NCBI RefSeq assembly: GCF_004151105.1
Contig: NZ_PHRF01000168.1
Location: 62,001-126,000 of the forward strand
Direction of reading: 5' to 3'
DNA: 64,000 bases
Source: Streptomyces sp. L-9-10
Lineage (GTDB): Bacteria > Actinomycetota > Actinomycetes > Streptomycetales > Streptomycetaceae
The translations under genes and the position numbers were made by a program. The stretch's first letter is position 1; every line of letters starts with the position of its first letter. Of the stretch, positions 1 through 8,529 are shown piece by piece. The notes under the pieces are model-generated. The model did not search any database, had not been told where the DNA came from, and saw only the letters and a program-made list of their open reading frames with translations.

Positions 1-260
1 ACGACCCGCTGTCCCGGTTCGATCCCGGTCACCCGGTCGCCGGTCCCGACCACGACGCCCGCGACATCCGTGGACGGGCAGTACGGGAGCGGCGGGGCGC
101 CGAGCGGGAAGGTGCCGAGGCGGCGCTGTACGTCGGCGTGGTCGACACCGATGGCCTCCGCGCGGACGAGCACGTCCTCGGGGCCGGGGGCGGGCGGCTC
201 GGCCTTCTCGGTCCGCAACACCCGGGACGGGCCGTACTCGTGGTGCCGGACGATACGCAC
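1..260 (-). CDS. MDR-family quinone/zinc-type oxidoreductase, N-terminal part (cut by window edge)
   Basis: Reading the minus strand from a GTG at 260, about 86 codons remain open to the window edge. The peptide begins VRIVRHHEYGPSRVLR and continues through a PPAPGPEDVLVRAEAIGVDH stretch and a STDVAGVVVGTGDRVTG stretch. These match the N-terminal GroES-like fold of medium-chain dehydrogenase/reductase proteins, in particular NADPH:quinone reductases. A purine-rich GGAAG lies just before the GTG. The cofactor-binding Rossmann half is outside the window, so zinc dependence and substrate cannot be judged. It lies downstream of, and codirectional with, the Lrp regulator gene, with about 95 bases between. 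The family call is fairly sure; the exact reaction is not. Confidence 0.7.
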   Translation of the reverse strand, partial: MRIVRHHEYGPSRVLRTEKAEPPAPGPEDVLVRAEAIGVDHADVQRRLGTFPLGAPPLPYCPSTDVAGVVVGTGDRVTGIEPGQRV

Positions 261-354
261 AGTCGCTTCCTCTTCCTCTTCCTCTTCTGTGCTTCCGGTT
301 CCGTGCTTCCGGTTCCGTGCTTCCGTTCTGTGCTTCCGGGCGGACCCGCCGGGC

Positions 355-810
355 TCACATCTCCTCGGGCAACTCCCCCACCCTGTTCTCCCACTTGGTG
401 GAGAGCACGATGGTGGTACGGGTCCGGGAGACGCCCTTCGTACCGCTCAGCCGGCCGATCGTCTTCTCCAGGCCGTCCACGTCGCTCGCGCGGACCTTGA
501 GCATGTACGAGTCGTCGCCCGCGATGAACCAGCAGTCCTCGATCTCCCCGAGGTCGCGCATCCGGCGGGCCACGTCCTCGTGGTCGGCGGCGTCGGAGAG
601 CGAGATCCCGATCAGCGCGGTGACGCCGAGGCCGAGCGAGGCCGAGTCGACCGTGGCGCGGTAGCCGGTGATGACGCCCGCCGCTTCGAGACGGTTGATG
701 CGGTCGGTGACGCTGGGCCCGGAGAGCCCGACGAGCCTGCCGAGCTCGGCGTACGAGGCTCTGCCGTTCTCTCTGAGGGCTTGGATGAGCTGCCTATCCA
801 CGGCGTCCAT
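355..810 (-). CDS. Lrp/AsnC family transcriptional regulator
   Basis: A 151-residue protein of typical Lrp/AsnC length. Residues 1-60 form the winged helix-turn-helix (MDAVDRQLIQALRENGRAS, then YAELGRLVGLSGPSVTDRIN), and the rest is the RAM effector-binding domain (GLGVTALIGISL to the C-terminal STKWENRVGELPEEM). I chose the ATG at 810 because GGAAGG lies about 10 bases upstream and the family starts with this MDAVDRQ-like segment. An ATG at 828 would add six residues. The upstream AT-rich region has a -10-like TATAAT inside a palindrome, suggesting autoregulation. It sits beside ubiX, as AsnC genes do near menaquinone genes in other streptomycetes (from memory). The ligand is unknown. Confidence 0.9.
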   Translation of the reverse strand: MDAVDRQLIQALRENGRASYAELGRLVGLSGPSVTDRINRLEAAGVITGYRATVDSASLGLGVTALIGISLSDAADHEDVARRMRDLGEIEDCWFIAGDDSYMLKVRASDVDGLEKTIGRLSGTKGVSRTRTTIVLSTKWENRVGELPEEM

Positions 811-845
811 ATGCCTGAAGCCTTCCATTATTCAGCAATCCCACA

Positions 846-863
846 AGATTATATATAGAATCT
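846..863 (-). promoter_or_regulatory. AT-rich palindrome with -10-like TATAAT upstream of the Lrp gene
   Basis: AGATT at 846-850 is mirrored by AATCT at 859-863 around an A/T-only centre, very unusual in this GC-rich window. On the minus strand it contains TATAAT (848-853), about 40 bases before the chosen Lrp start. Lrp/AsnC proteins bind AT-rich palindromes and often repress themselves, so a combined -10 box and operator is likely. No convincing -35 at 17-18 bases was found. Confidence 0.45.
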
Positions 864-952
864 AAGGCATGCAGGGCTCAAGCCCTACGAATATTCGATT
901 CGGCGGCCTGTCCTCGTCCCGGTCGATAGTCGGCCCAGTCGGCCCAGTCGGC

Positions 953-1669
953 CTAGTCGTCACCGCGAGCGCCGCCCAGCTCCCCCTCCCAACGGCGGTA
1001 CAGCCGGTGCGGCACCCCTGCCGCGTCCAGGACCCGCCCGGCGACGAAGTCCACCAGCTCCTGGATATGCGTCGCCCCCGCGTAGAACGCCGGAGAGGCG
1101 GGCAGCACCACGGCGCCCGCCTCGTCCAGGGTCACCAGATGTCTCAGCGTCTGGCCGTTGAGCGGCGTCTCCCGTAGGGCGACCACCAGCGTCCGCCGCT
1201 CCTTCAGAGTCACGCTCGCCGCGCGCTGGAGCAGGTCCTTCGAGAGTCCGAGCGCCACCCCGGCCACACTCGCCGTGGACGCGGGCACGATCAGCATCCC
1301 CTTCACCGGGTACGAGCCCGAGGAGGGCCCGGCCGCCAGATCTCCGGCCGGCCAGTGCCGTACGTCGTCCGCGCCCGGGTCCCGGCTCAGCCTCACGTCG
1401 AAGGTGTCCGGCTTGCCGTCCGCGCCGCGCGCCAGCCAGGTGCGCAGATCGTCCCGCCAGCGCGCGTCCCTGAAGGCGATGCCCGTCTCGTCGAGCAGGG
1501 TGAGCCGTGACGCCCGGCTGACCACGAGATCGACGCTCTCGCCCGCGTCCAGCAGCCCCCGCAGCACGGCCGCGGCGTACGGCGTCCCCGACGCTCCCGA
1601 GACGCCGACGACCCAGGGCCGCCGGGGCTGTCGCGGGCTGTGCTGGTCTTCGTACGATCCGGGTTTCAC
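953..1669 (-). CDS. ubiX: UbiX-like flavin prenyltransferase (menaquinone pathway)
   Basis: The protein has the UbiX/Pad1 fold: the FMN-binding start WVVGVSGASGTPYAAAVLRG, the middle MLIVPASTASVAGVALGLSKDL and the C-terminal LVVALRETPLN followed by TLDEAGAVVLPASPAFY. UbiX proteins attach a prenyl group to FMN, making the prenyl-FMN cofactor used by UbiD decarboxylases; a UbiD gene lies at 3377-4828. I prefer the GTG at 1669, because the extra residues from an ATG at 1729 do not look like family sequence. The insert around residues 80-110 (ARGADGKPDTFDVRLSRDPG) is typical of actinobacterial members. With mqnP and ubiD it forms the late menaquinone (futalosine route) set, although the rhomboid gene is interposed on the other strand. 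Confidence 0.9.
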   Translation of the reverse strand: MKPGSYEDQHSPRQPRRPWVVGVSGASGTPYAAAVLRGLLDAGESVDLVVSRASRLTLLDETGIAFRDARWRDDLRTWLARGADGKPDTFDVRLSRDPGADDVRHWPAGDLAAGPSSGSYPVKGMLIVPASTASVAGVALGLSKDLLQRAASVTLKERRTLVVALRETPLNGQTLRHLVTLDEAGAVVLPASPAFYAGATHIQELVDFVAGRVLDAAGVPHRLYRRWEGELGGARGDD

Positions 1670-1780
1670 GGATCCGAGCCTATCCGGCGGGCCGGGGCAG
1701 GAACCGATGACCGTACCCCGGACGTTCACGGGGCACAGAACCTCGGGAACGCGGACGAGCAGTGACCAGAGGGGGCCCCG

Positions 1781-2407
1781 ATGCCGTATCCGACCGCCCG
1801 ACCGCCCGCGGGCCCGACCGCGCGGAGCCGGACCTCACGGATGAAGCCGGCCGCGGCCGTCATGATCGGCTGGGTCGCGCTGCTCTGGGTGCTCGAAGCG
1901 GTGAACGGCCCGACCGGCTCGCTCAGTACGTACGGACTGAGCCCGCGTGACGTCGGTGAGCTGCGCGATGTGATCCCGATGGCCTTCCTGCACCACGGCT
2001 ACGACCATCTCGTGTCCAACTCCGTGCCGCTGCTGATCCTCGGCTTCCTCGCCGCGCTGACCGGCCTGCGCCGGTTCGCCGCCGTCGTACTCACGATCAT
2101 GGTGGTCGGCGGCCTGGGCGTCTGGCTCACCGCCGCCGACCACACGGTCACGGCGGGCGCCTCCGGGGTGGTCTTCGGGCTGCTCGGCTATCTGCTGGTG
2201 CGGGGCTTCGTCGACCGCAACGCGGTGGACATCGTGACCGGTCTGCTGGTCCTCGCGTTCTACGGCTCGGCCCTGTGGGGCGTCCTGCCGACCAACTCGG
2301 CCGTCAGCTGGCAGGGCCATCTCTTCGGACTGATCGGCGGGGTGCTGGCCGCGTTCATGTTCCGCAGGCAGCCCCCGCTGAACGAGCGGATAACGGCCCG
2401 GGGCTGA
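1781..2407 (+). CDS. Rhomboid family intramembrane serine protease
   Basis: A 208-residue membrane protein with about six predicted transmembrane segments after a basic N-terminal tail. Rhomboid signatures are clear: HHGYDHLVSNS (conserved His and Asn in helix 2), the nucleophile motif GASGVVFGLLGY (Ser of GxSG in helix 4), and the catalytic histidine in WQGHLFGLIGG (helix 6). Rhomboids cleave transmembrane substrates inside the bilayer. A GAGGGGG stretch precedes the ATG. The gene runs opposite to the flanking menaquinone genes, is divergent from ubiX, and ends about 70 bases from the convergent mqnP. Substrates are unknown. Confidence 0.92.
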   Translation: MPYPTARPPAGPTARSRTSRMKPAAAVMIGWVALLWVLEAVNGPTGSLSTYGLSPRDVGELRDVIPMAFLHHGYDHLVSNSVPLLILGFLAALTGLRRFAAVVLTIMVVGGLGVWLTAADHTVTAGASGVVFGLLGYLLVRGFVDRNAVDIVTGLLVLAFYGSALWGVLPTNSAVSWQGHLFGLIGGVLAAFMFRRQPPLNERITARG

Positions 2408-2477
2408 GCGCGAGGGCGCGGAACACCGGCCGTACGAGAACGTCCCAGGAGCAGCAGTCCCCGGACACCGGCCCGCC

Positions 2478-3380
2478 CTACAGCGTCAGGCCCCGCACCA
2501 CGAGATCCAGCAGCGCGGCCACGAAAAGGGCTATCCCGATGAAGCCGTTCACGCTGAAGAACGCGCGGTTCAGCCGCGACAGATCGTCCGGCTTCACGAT
2601 GGTGTGCTCGTACAGGAACGCCCCGGCGACGACGGCCAGCCCGGTCCAGAAGAACGCTCCGGCGTCCGTGGCCAGCGCGTACCAGACCAGCAGCGCCACG
2701 GTCACGGCATGGCAGGCCCGCGCCCCGTACAGCGCCGCCGGGATGCCGAAGCGCGCCGGTACGGACAGCACGCCGTGCGCGCGGTCCGCCTGGACGTCCT
2801 GGCAGGCGAAGATCAGGTCGAAGCCGCCGATCCAGATACCGACCGCCAGCCCGAGGATCACCGCGTCCCACGACCAGCTGCCGGTGACCGCGAGCCAGGC
2901 GCCGACCGGGCCTATGGCCTGGGCGAGGCCGAGGATGGCGTGCGGGAAGTTGGTGAACCTCTTCCCGTACGGATAGACGACCATCGGGATCACGGCGATG
3001 GGCGCGAGGGCGAGACAGAGCGGATTGAGCGCCGCCGCGGCCCCGAGGAAGACGACGACGGCCACGAGCGCGCCCGTCCACGCGGAGCGCACCGAGACCG
3101 CGCCCGTCACCAGTTCGCGCCCCGCCGTCCGCGGATTGCGCGCGTCGATCTCGCGGTCGATGATCCGGTTGCAGGCCATCGCGAACGTACGGAGCCCGAC
3201 CATCGCGATGGTGACCAGCAGCAGACGGACCCAGTGGACGTTCCCGTCCAGCTGGAACATCGCGGTCAGCGCGGCGATATACGCGAACGGCAGCGCGAAG
3301 ACCGAGTGCTCGATCATCACCAGCCGCAGAAAAGCCCTGGTCCTGCCCGGCTGCGGTACCGCCGCCGCTGCGCTCGTCAC
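2478..3380 (-). CDS. mqnP: Menaquinone biosynthesis prenyltransferase MqnP (UbiA superfamily)
   Basis: A 300-residue polytopic UbiA-type prenyltransferase. The two aspartate-rich motifs that bind Mg-prenyl diphosphate are visible: NRIIDREIDARNPRTAGR near residue 70 and DVQADRAHG near residue 190, with YPYGKRF between. It should prenylate the aromatic menaquinone precursor at the membrane before UbiD-type decarboxylation. The start is a GTG at 3380 whose last two bases overlap the ubiD stop (GTGA), so the two genes are translationally coupled. Upstream frame extension is antisense-like, so an earlier start is unlikely. Assignment to the futalosine route rests on the UbiD-UbiX-UbiA neighbourhood known from Streptomyces. 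Confidence 0.92.
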   Translation of the reverse strand: MTSAAAAVPQPGRTRAFLRLVMIEHSVFALPFAYIAALTAMFQLDGNVHWVRLLLVTIAMVGLRTFAMACNRIIDREIDARNPRTAGRELVTGAVSVRSAWTGALVAVVVFLGAAAALNPLCLALAPIAVIPMVVYPYGKRFTNFPHAILGLAQAIGPVGAWLAVTGSWSWDAVILGLAVGIWIGGFDLIFACQDVQADRAHGVLSVPARFGIPAALYGARACHAVTVALLVWYALATDAGAFFWTGLAVVAGAFLYEHTIVKPDDLSRLNRAFFSVNGFIGIALFVAALLDLVVRGLTL

Positions 3381-4828
3381 AGCCCGTACTCCCTCCACCG
3401 GCGGTCGACTTTCGCCGCCGTCTCCGGGTCGGACTCGACCATCTCCGGCCAGCCGCCGTCCCGGGTGTACCCCTCCTCGGGGAGCTTCCTCGTCGCGTCG
3501 ATTCCCGCCTTGCCACCCCAGAACTGCTGGTAGGAGGAGTGGTCGAGATGGTCGACCGGGCCCTCGACGACGGTGAGGTCCCGCGCGTAGTCGGTGTTGC
3601 CCAGCGCCCGCCAGGACACCTCGTGCAGATCGTGCACATCGCAGTCCGCGTCGACGACCACGATCAGTTTGGTCAGCGACATCATGTGCGCGCCCCAGAT
3701 CGCGTGCATCACCTTCTGGGCGTGCTTGGGGTACTTCTTGTCGATCGAGACGATCGCGCAGTTGTGGAAGCCGCCCGACTCGGGGAGGTGGTAGTCCACG
3801 ATGTCCGGCACGATGATCTTCAGCAGCGGCAGGAAGAACCGTTCCGTCGCACGCCCCAGCGGCCCGTCCTCCGTCGGCGGCCTGCCTACCACGATCGACT
3901 GGAGCAGCGGCCTCTTCCGCATCGTCACGCAGTCGATGGTGAGCGCCGGGAACGGCTCCTGCGGGGTGTAGAAACCGGTGTGGTCGCCGAACGGGCCCTC
4001 GGGCAGCATCGTGCCCGGTTCGAGCCAACCCTCGATGACGACCTCGGCGTTGGCGGGCACCTGGAGCGGGACGGTCTTGCAGTCGACCATCTCGATGCGC
4101 CGGCCCTGGACGAAGCCCGCGAAGAGGTACTCGTCGATGTCACCGGGCAGCGGGGCGGTCGAGGCGTACGTCACGGCGGGCGGACAGCCGAACGCGATCG
4201 CGACGGGCAGCCGTTCACCGCGCTTGGCGGCCACCTGGTAGTGGTTGCGGCTGTCCTTGTGGATCTGCCAGTGCATCCCGATGGTGCGCCGGTCATGGCG
4301 CTGGAGCCGGTAGAGACCGAGGTTGCGGACGCCGGTCTCGGGGTGCTTGGTGTGGGTGAGACCGAGGTTGAAGAAGGAGCCGCCGTCCTCGGGCCAGGTG
4401 AACAGCGCGGGCAGCTGGTCCAGATCGACGTCGTCGCCGGTGAGGACCACTTCCTGGACGGGCGCGTCCTTGATCTTCTTCGGCGGTACGTGCGCCACGG
4501 AGCTGAGCTTCCCGAACGCCTCGCGCACCCCGATGAAGCCCTGCGGCAGTTCGGGCTTGAGCAGCCCGCCGATCTTGTCGCTGATATCGCTGTACGCCTT
4601 GAGCCCCAGCGCTTTCAGCAGCCGGCGGTCCGTCCCGTACACGTTCATGGCGAGAGGCATCGCCGAGCCGCGGACGTTCTCGAAGAGCAGCGCGGGCCCG
4701 CCCGCCTTGTTCACCCGGTCGACGATCTCCCCGACCTCCAGGTACGGATCGACTTCGGCCTTGATGCGCTTGAGGTCGCCCTCGCGCTCCAGCGCCCGGA
4801 GCAGCGAGCGGAGATCGTCGTAAGCCAT
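3377..4828 (-). CDS. UbiD family decarboxylase (menaquinone biosynthesis)
   Basis: A 483-residue UbiD-family protein, beginning MAYDDLRSLLRALEREGDLK. Family regions include ALLFENVRGS, PELPQGFIGVREAFGK, the prenyl-FMN/Mn region RRTIGMHWQIHKDSRNHY, EVVIEGWLEPG followed by EGPFGDHTGFYT (the conserved E-x2-R/D catalytic area) and SIVVGRPPTEDGPLG. UbiD enzymes decarboxylate aromatic acids with prenyl-FMN made by UbiX, encoded about 1.7 kb downstream on the same strand. In Streptomyces the counterpart acts in futalosine-route menaquinone synthesis. The stop overlaps the mqnP start. It is divergent from the PLDc_N gene, with about 240 bases between. Confidence 0.93.
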   Translation of the reverse strand: MAYDDLRSLLRALEREGDLKRIKAEVDPYLEVGEIVDRVNKAGGPALLFENVRGSAMPLAMNVYGTDRRLLKALGLKAYSDISDKIGGLLKPELPQGFIGVREAFGKLSSVAHVPPKKIKDAPVQEVVLTGDDVDLDQLPALFTWPEDGGSFFNLGLTHTKHPETGVRNLGLYRLQRHDRRTIGMHWQIHKDSRNHYQVAAKRGERLPVAIAFGCPPAVTYASTAPLPGDIDEYLFAGFVQGRRIEMVDCKTVPLQVPANAEVVIEGWLEPGTMLPEGPFGDHTGFYTPQEPFPALTIDCVTMRKRPLLQSIVVGRPPTEDGPLGRATERFFLPLLKIIVPDIVDYHLPESGGFHNCAIVSIDKKYPKHAQKVMHAIWGAHMMSLTKLIVVVDADCDVHDLHEVSWRALGNTDYARDLTVVEGPVDHLDHSSYQQFWGGKAGIDATRKLPEEGYTRDGGWPEMVESDPETAAKVDRRWREYGL

Positions 4829-5024
4829 GCGCTCCAGTGTGTCATCCTCCCCGGCGCGGTCCGCCGGGGGCTTACCGACCGGACGGGGCCTACGTACCGA
4901 CGTACCGACAAGACCTGCGTGCGGCGAGAAGACCCCTGTGCCGCGAGAAGACCGCTTGACCGTCCGGGACCGGGTCTGATCGGTTACTCGTTACCCTGGT
5001 GCTGTCAGGGGGCCGCTGACCCGG

Positions 5025-5060
5025 TCTCGATCTCCGCCAAAATCTCGATCTCCACTAAAA
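5025..5060 (+). repeat. Two 18-base direct repeats just upstream of the PLDc_N gene
   Basis: TCTCGATCTCCGCCAAAA at 5025-5042 is followed at once by TCTCGATCTCCACTAAAA at 5043-5060, differing at two positions. The second copy ends next to the AGGGGA ribosome-binding site of the gene starting at 5071. It lies in the probable leader or promoter of that gene; the exact 18-base phase could be an operator or a chance duplication. Confidence 0.6.
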
Positions 5061-5070
5061 AGGGGACTCC

Positions 5071-5496
5071 ATGCTTCGGGTGCTGATGATTCTGGTGCCG
5101 TTGGCTCTCAGCATCTATGCCTTCATCGACTGCATCACCACCGATGAGAAGGAGATCCGGTACCTCCCCAAGCCCATCTGGGCGATTCTGGTGCTGCTTT
5201 TCCCTCTGGTCGGCTCCATCTCGTGGCTGATCGTGGGCCGGGAGCGGACGACGGCGGTGCGCCGTGGAGGCGGCTGGGTGGCGCCCGACGACAACCCGGA
5301 GTTCCTCAACTCCCTCAAGGACGAGAAGAACGTCAAGGACGTCAAGGACGTGAAAGACGCCAAGGACGTGGGGGGAAGCGACGAGGACTCCGCTCATCTC
5401 GCGCAGTGGGAAGCGGATCTGAGGCGCCGCGAGGAGGAGATCGAGCGGCGTGAGAAGGGCGGCGGCAGCGCGGACGACACCCCGCCGAAGCCCTGA
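5071..5496 (+). CDS. PLDc_N domain membrane protein with charged C-terminal tail
   Basis: A 141-residue protein. Residues 1-60 contain two membrane helices in the PLD-nuclease N-terminal arrangement ([20 protein letters not shown], then [27 protein letters not shown]), a small module common in actinobacteria and not itself a nuclease. The remainder is cytoplasmic and highly charged: a short Lys-Asp repeat ([14 protein letters not shown], about residues 91-104) and a Glu/Arg-rich coiled-coil-like end ([16 protein letters not shown]). AGGGGA lies about 7 bases before the ATG. The function of such proteins is not established; a membrane anchor or scaffold is only a guess. Confidence 0.85.
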   Translation: MLRVLMILVPLALSIYAFIDCITTDEKEIRYLPKPIWAILVLLFPLVGSISWLIVGRERTTAVRRGGGWVAPDDNPEFLNSLKDEKNVKDVKDVKDAKDVGGSDEDSAHLAQWEADLRRREEEIERREKGGGSADDTPPKP

Positions 5497-5544
5497 CAGC
5501 CGCCCCTTCGGACGGACATACACCCATCAGACATACGCACATAC

Positions 5545-5586
5545 AGGGGCGCCCCACGCGGAGTCAATACTGCGGAGGGCGCCTCT
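5545..5586. terminator. Inverted repeat between convergent genes (probable bidirectional terminator)
   Basis: AGGGGCGCCC at 5545-5554 pairs with GGGCGCCTCT at 5577-5586 (nine of ten positions) across a 22-base loop. It sits between the ends of the PLDc_N gene (5496) and ccsB (5668), which converge. There is no T-run, as usual in this group. Confidence 0.5.
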
Positions 5587-5667
5587 TGATGTATCCGGTG
5601 TACGCGGGATGCACCCGGCGTACGGGAGTTGTGTTCGGTGCCCTGGAGATGCACCGGTGTACGCGAG

Positions 5668-6759
5668 TTACACCCCCGCGTACGAGTGCTTGCCCGTGAC
5701 GAAGATGTTCACGCCGTAGTAGTTGAAGAGCCAGCAGCCGAAGGCGACCAGCGCCAGGTAGGCGGCCTTGCGGCCCTTCCAGCCTGCGGTGGCGCGGGCG
5801 TGCAGGTAACAGGCGTACGCGACCCAGGTGATGAAGGACCAGACCTCCTTGGGGTCCCAGCCCCAGTAACGGCCCCAGGCGTCGCCGGCCCAGATCGCGC
5901 CCGCGATGATCGTGAACGTCCAGAGCGGGAAGACCGCCGCGTTGACGCGGTACGCGAACTTGTCGAGCGACGCCGAGGCCGGCAGCCGCTCCATCACCGA
6001 GGTGGCGAAGGAGCCGGGCTTGAGGCCGGCGGCGAGCTTCGACTCGTACCGCTCACGGAAGAGATAGAGCAGCGTGGCGACCGCGCCGACATAGAAGACC
6101 GCGCCGCAGAAGATCGCCGTGGAGACATGGATCCAGAGCCAGTACGAGTGCAGCGCCGGAACCAGCTGGTCGCTGGCGGTGTACAGGACGGTGACCGCGA
6201 GCCCGAGATCGAGGAGGACCACGGTGACGAGCGGCAGTCCCATCCAGCGGACGTTCTTCCTCAGCGCCAGGAGCGCGAGATAGACACCGACGACCACGGT
6301 GGTGAAGGTGATGTTGAACTCGTACATGTTGCCCCACGGCGCCCGCTGCACGGACAGCGCGCGGGTGACCACCCCGGCCGCCTCGATGCCCCAGGCGAGG
6401 ACCGTGAGGGAGATGGCGATCCGGCCGTACAGATCGCCCTGCGCGTCACCGCCGGCCGCGCCGGGGCCGTCGGGCAGGTCGCGGGTGCCGCTCGCGGAGC
6501 GGGTGATGACCTCGGGCCGCTCCAGGACGGCCGTGGAACCGCCTTCCCGCGCGGACCGTACCGTCACCGGCGCCGCCGCGGACTTCCGGTCGCCGCCGGT
6601 CAGCGCGGCGGCGGTCCTGGCGACCTTGCTGCGGCTGCCGAACAGCCACTCGGCCATGTACGCGAAGAAGGCCAGCAGGTAGACGGCCATGGCCGAATAG
6701 ATCAGCACATTGCTGGTCTGTGCCAGGCTCTCATTGGTTGCTGTGGCGGCGAGATTCAC
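5668..6759 (-). CDS. ccsB: System II cytochrome c biogenesis protein CcsB (CcsA/ResC family haem handler)
   Basis: A 363-residue polytopic membrane protein. The signature tryptophan-rich haem-binding loop is present near the C-terminus (AWGRYWGWDPKEVWSFITWV), as are conserved external histidines such as SYWLWIHVSTAIFCGAVFY and the C-terminal NYYGVNIFVTGKHSYAG. With ResB it forms the cytochrome c synthase that exports haem and attaches it to apocytochrome CXXCH motifs outside the membrane. Its ATG overlaps the resB stop by four bases, so the subunits are translationally coupled. An insert after the first helix (about residues 45-95, Ala/Gly/Arg-rich) is typical of actinobacterial forms. Confidence 0.95.
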   Translation of the reverse strand: MNLAATATNESLAQTSNVLIYSAMAVYLLAFFAYMAEWLFGSRSKVARTAAALTGGDRKSAAAPVTVRSAREGGSTAVLERPEVITRSASGTRDLPDGPGAAGGDAQGDLYGRIAISLTVLAWGIEAAGVVTRALSVQRAPWGNMYEFNITFTTVVVGVYLALLALRKNVRWMGLPLVTVVLLDLGLAVTVLYTASDQLVPALHSYWLWIHVSTAIFCGAVFYVGAVATLLYLFRERYESKLAAGLKPGSFATSVMERLPASASLDKFAYRVNAAVFPLWTFTIIAGAIWAGDAWGRYWGWDPKEVWSFITWVAYACYLHARATAGWKGRKAAYLALVAFGCWLFNYYGVNIFVTGKHSYAGV

Positions 6760-8525
6760 TTCTCAGCCCCTTCAACAGTCTTTTCTGCGGGATCAGGCGC
6801 GCTGGGCGCCTCTGAATGGAGGGTGCCGGCCAGTTCGGCCAGTTCCTCGGGGAGCTTGGCGGACTCGCTGCGGCCGAGTCCCGCCATCTCGACGACGGTG
6901 ACGCCGTCGGCGCCCCGTACCGCCCGGACCCAGACCCGGCGCCGCTGGATGAAGAGCGAGCCGGCCAGCCCCGCGATGGCGGCGATCGCACCGGCGAGGG
7001 CCCAGGAATCACCGGGCTGATGCGTGATCTGGAAGCTCGCCCACTCCTTGACCTCCTTCTCGAAGGTGATGGAGCCGGCGCCGTCGGGCAGCGTGAGCGA
7101 GTCGCCCGGCAGCAGGGTCTTCTTCAGGACATCGCCCTTGGCGTCCTTGAACGCCTTCATCTTGTCGGTGTTCAGCTGGTACACGTTCTGCGGCAGCCCG
7201 GAGTCGACACCGAGACTGCCGCGGTACGCGCCGATGTTGAGCACCGGGAAATCGAGCGCGGGGAACCGGGAGAACATCTGCCCGGAGCCCTTACCGCCGT
7301 ACGTCGGCACGAAGAACGCGGCGAAGCCCAGCTGGTCCTTCTTGCCGTTCTTGTCGCGGTAGCCGTCCATGACCTTGATGGCGCCGGTGGACGAGACGTT
7401 GTTGTCGATCGGCAGCAGCGGGACCGCGCCCCGGAAGACCTCCTTGCCGCGGCCGTCCTTGACGGAGACGACGGGGGCGTATCCGTGGGCGATGAGGTAG
7501 ACCTTCGAGCCGTCGACGTCGAGGGGCTTGTTGACCTCGATGACGGCCTTCTTCTCCGGGCCGGTCGGATCGGTGGTGTAGCGGACGTCGGCCTTGAAGG
7601 TCCGGGGGGTGCCCAGCTGCGGCCCGCTGCGCTCGTACGTTCCCGTGAACGCGTCCAGGGTGAAGCTGAACGGCGCCAGCTCGTCCGTGTCGAAGAGAGA
7701 GCCGGACTTGAAGTCGTCGTACTGGGTGAGGGTGTTGGAGAAGCCGTCGCCCTCGACGATCAGCTTGCCGCCCTCGGACTTGAGGAGCTGCCCGCTCGCG
7801 AAGGCCACCAGCAGCACGATCAGCGCGATGTGGAAGGCGAGATTGCCCGCCTCACGGAGATAGCCCTTCTCCGCGGCGACCGCGTCCCCGACCGTATGGG
7901 CCCGGAAGCGGCGCTTCTTGAGGATCGCGAGCGCGGCCTCGCGGGCGGCCTCGGGCTCGGCGGTGGTGCGCCACGTCGCGTACGCGGGCATCCGGTCGAG
8001 GCGCTTGGGCGCGCCAGGCGGCCGGCCGCGCAGCTGGCCGACGAACTGCCAGGTGCGCGGGACGATACAGCCGATGAGGGAGATGAACAGCAGGATGTAG
8101 ATCGCGGAGAACCACACCGAGCTGTAGACGTGGAAGAGCTGGAGGCTGTCGTAGATCGGCGCGAGCGTCTCGTGCCGCTCCTTGAAGTCCTGCACCTTCA
8201 CTTCGTCGATGCCGGTCTGCGGGATCAGCGAGCCGGGGATGGAGCCGAGGGAGAGCAGGAAGAGGAGGATCAGCGCGACGCGCATGGAGGTGAGCTGGCG
8301 CCAGAACCAGCGGAGCCAGCCGACGATCCCGAGGGTGGGGCCGCCGATGACGGTGTCCTCGCGCTCCTCGCGGGGGGCGGTGGAGAGGGTGGACCCGGCC
8401 TCGCCGAGTTCGCGCGCGTCGCGGGCCTCGGAGGCGGCGTTCGCCGCGTCCACCGCCGCCTGCTCGGCGGTGGGGTTGTCGGTCCCGGCCTCGGTCGGGG
8501 TGTCGTTCATGGACGCCTTGCTCAT
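6756..8525 (-). CDS. resB: Cytochrome c biogenesis protein ResB
   Basis: A 589-residue ResB/Ccs1 protein. An acidic, Ala-rich cytoplasmic tail (residues 1-70) precedes paired membrane helices (SMRVALILLFLLSLGSIPGS and VWFSAIYILLFISLIGCIVP). A third helix (NLAFHIALIVLLVAFASGQ) leads into a large extracytoplasmic domain (about residues 230-510), and a final helix follows (WALAGAIAAIAGLAGSLFI). Conserved features include IPGSLIPQ and the histidine in NLAFHIALI. It partners CcsB in haem ligation. It starts five bases after the ccdA stop and overlaps ccsB by four bases, giving one operon tlpA-ccdA-resB-ccsB. Confidence 0.95.
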   Translation of the reverse strand: MSKASMNDTPTEAGTDNPTAEQAAVDAANAASEARDARELGEAGSTLSTAPREEREDTVIGGPTLGIVGWLRWFWRQLTSMRVALILLFLLSLGSIPGSLIPQTGIDEVKVQDFKERHETLAPIYDSLQLFHVYSSVWFSAIYILLFISLIGCIVPRTWQFVGQLRGRPPGAPKRLDRMPAYATWRTTAEPEAAREAALAILKKRRFRAHTVGDAVAAEKGYLREAGNLAFHIALIVLLVAFASGQLLKSEGGKLIVEGDGFSNTLTQYDDFKSGSLFDTDELAPFSFTLDAFTGTYERSGPQLGTPRTFKADVRYTTDPTGPEKKAVIEVNKPLDVDGSKVYLIAHGYAPVVSVKDGRGKEVFRGAVPLLPIDNNVSSTGAIKVMDGYRDKNGKKDQLGFAAFFVPTYGGKGSGQMFSRFPALDFPVLNIGAYRGSLGVDSGLPQNVYQLNTDKMKAFKDAKGDVLKKTLLPGDSLTLPDGAGSITFEKEVKEWASFQITHQPGDSWALAGAIAAIAGLAGSLFIQRRRVWVRAVRGADGVTVVEMAGLGRSESAKLPEELAELAGTLHSEAPSAPDPAEKTVEGAEK

Positions 8526-8529
8526 GGAA

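Noticed and set aside
2478-4028. 516-codon minus-strand frame as a longer mqnP
   Set aside because: The part upstream of 3380 lies inside ubiD in another frame and lacks UbiA sequence; the GTG at 3380 overlaps the ubiD stop as in coupled genes.
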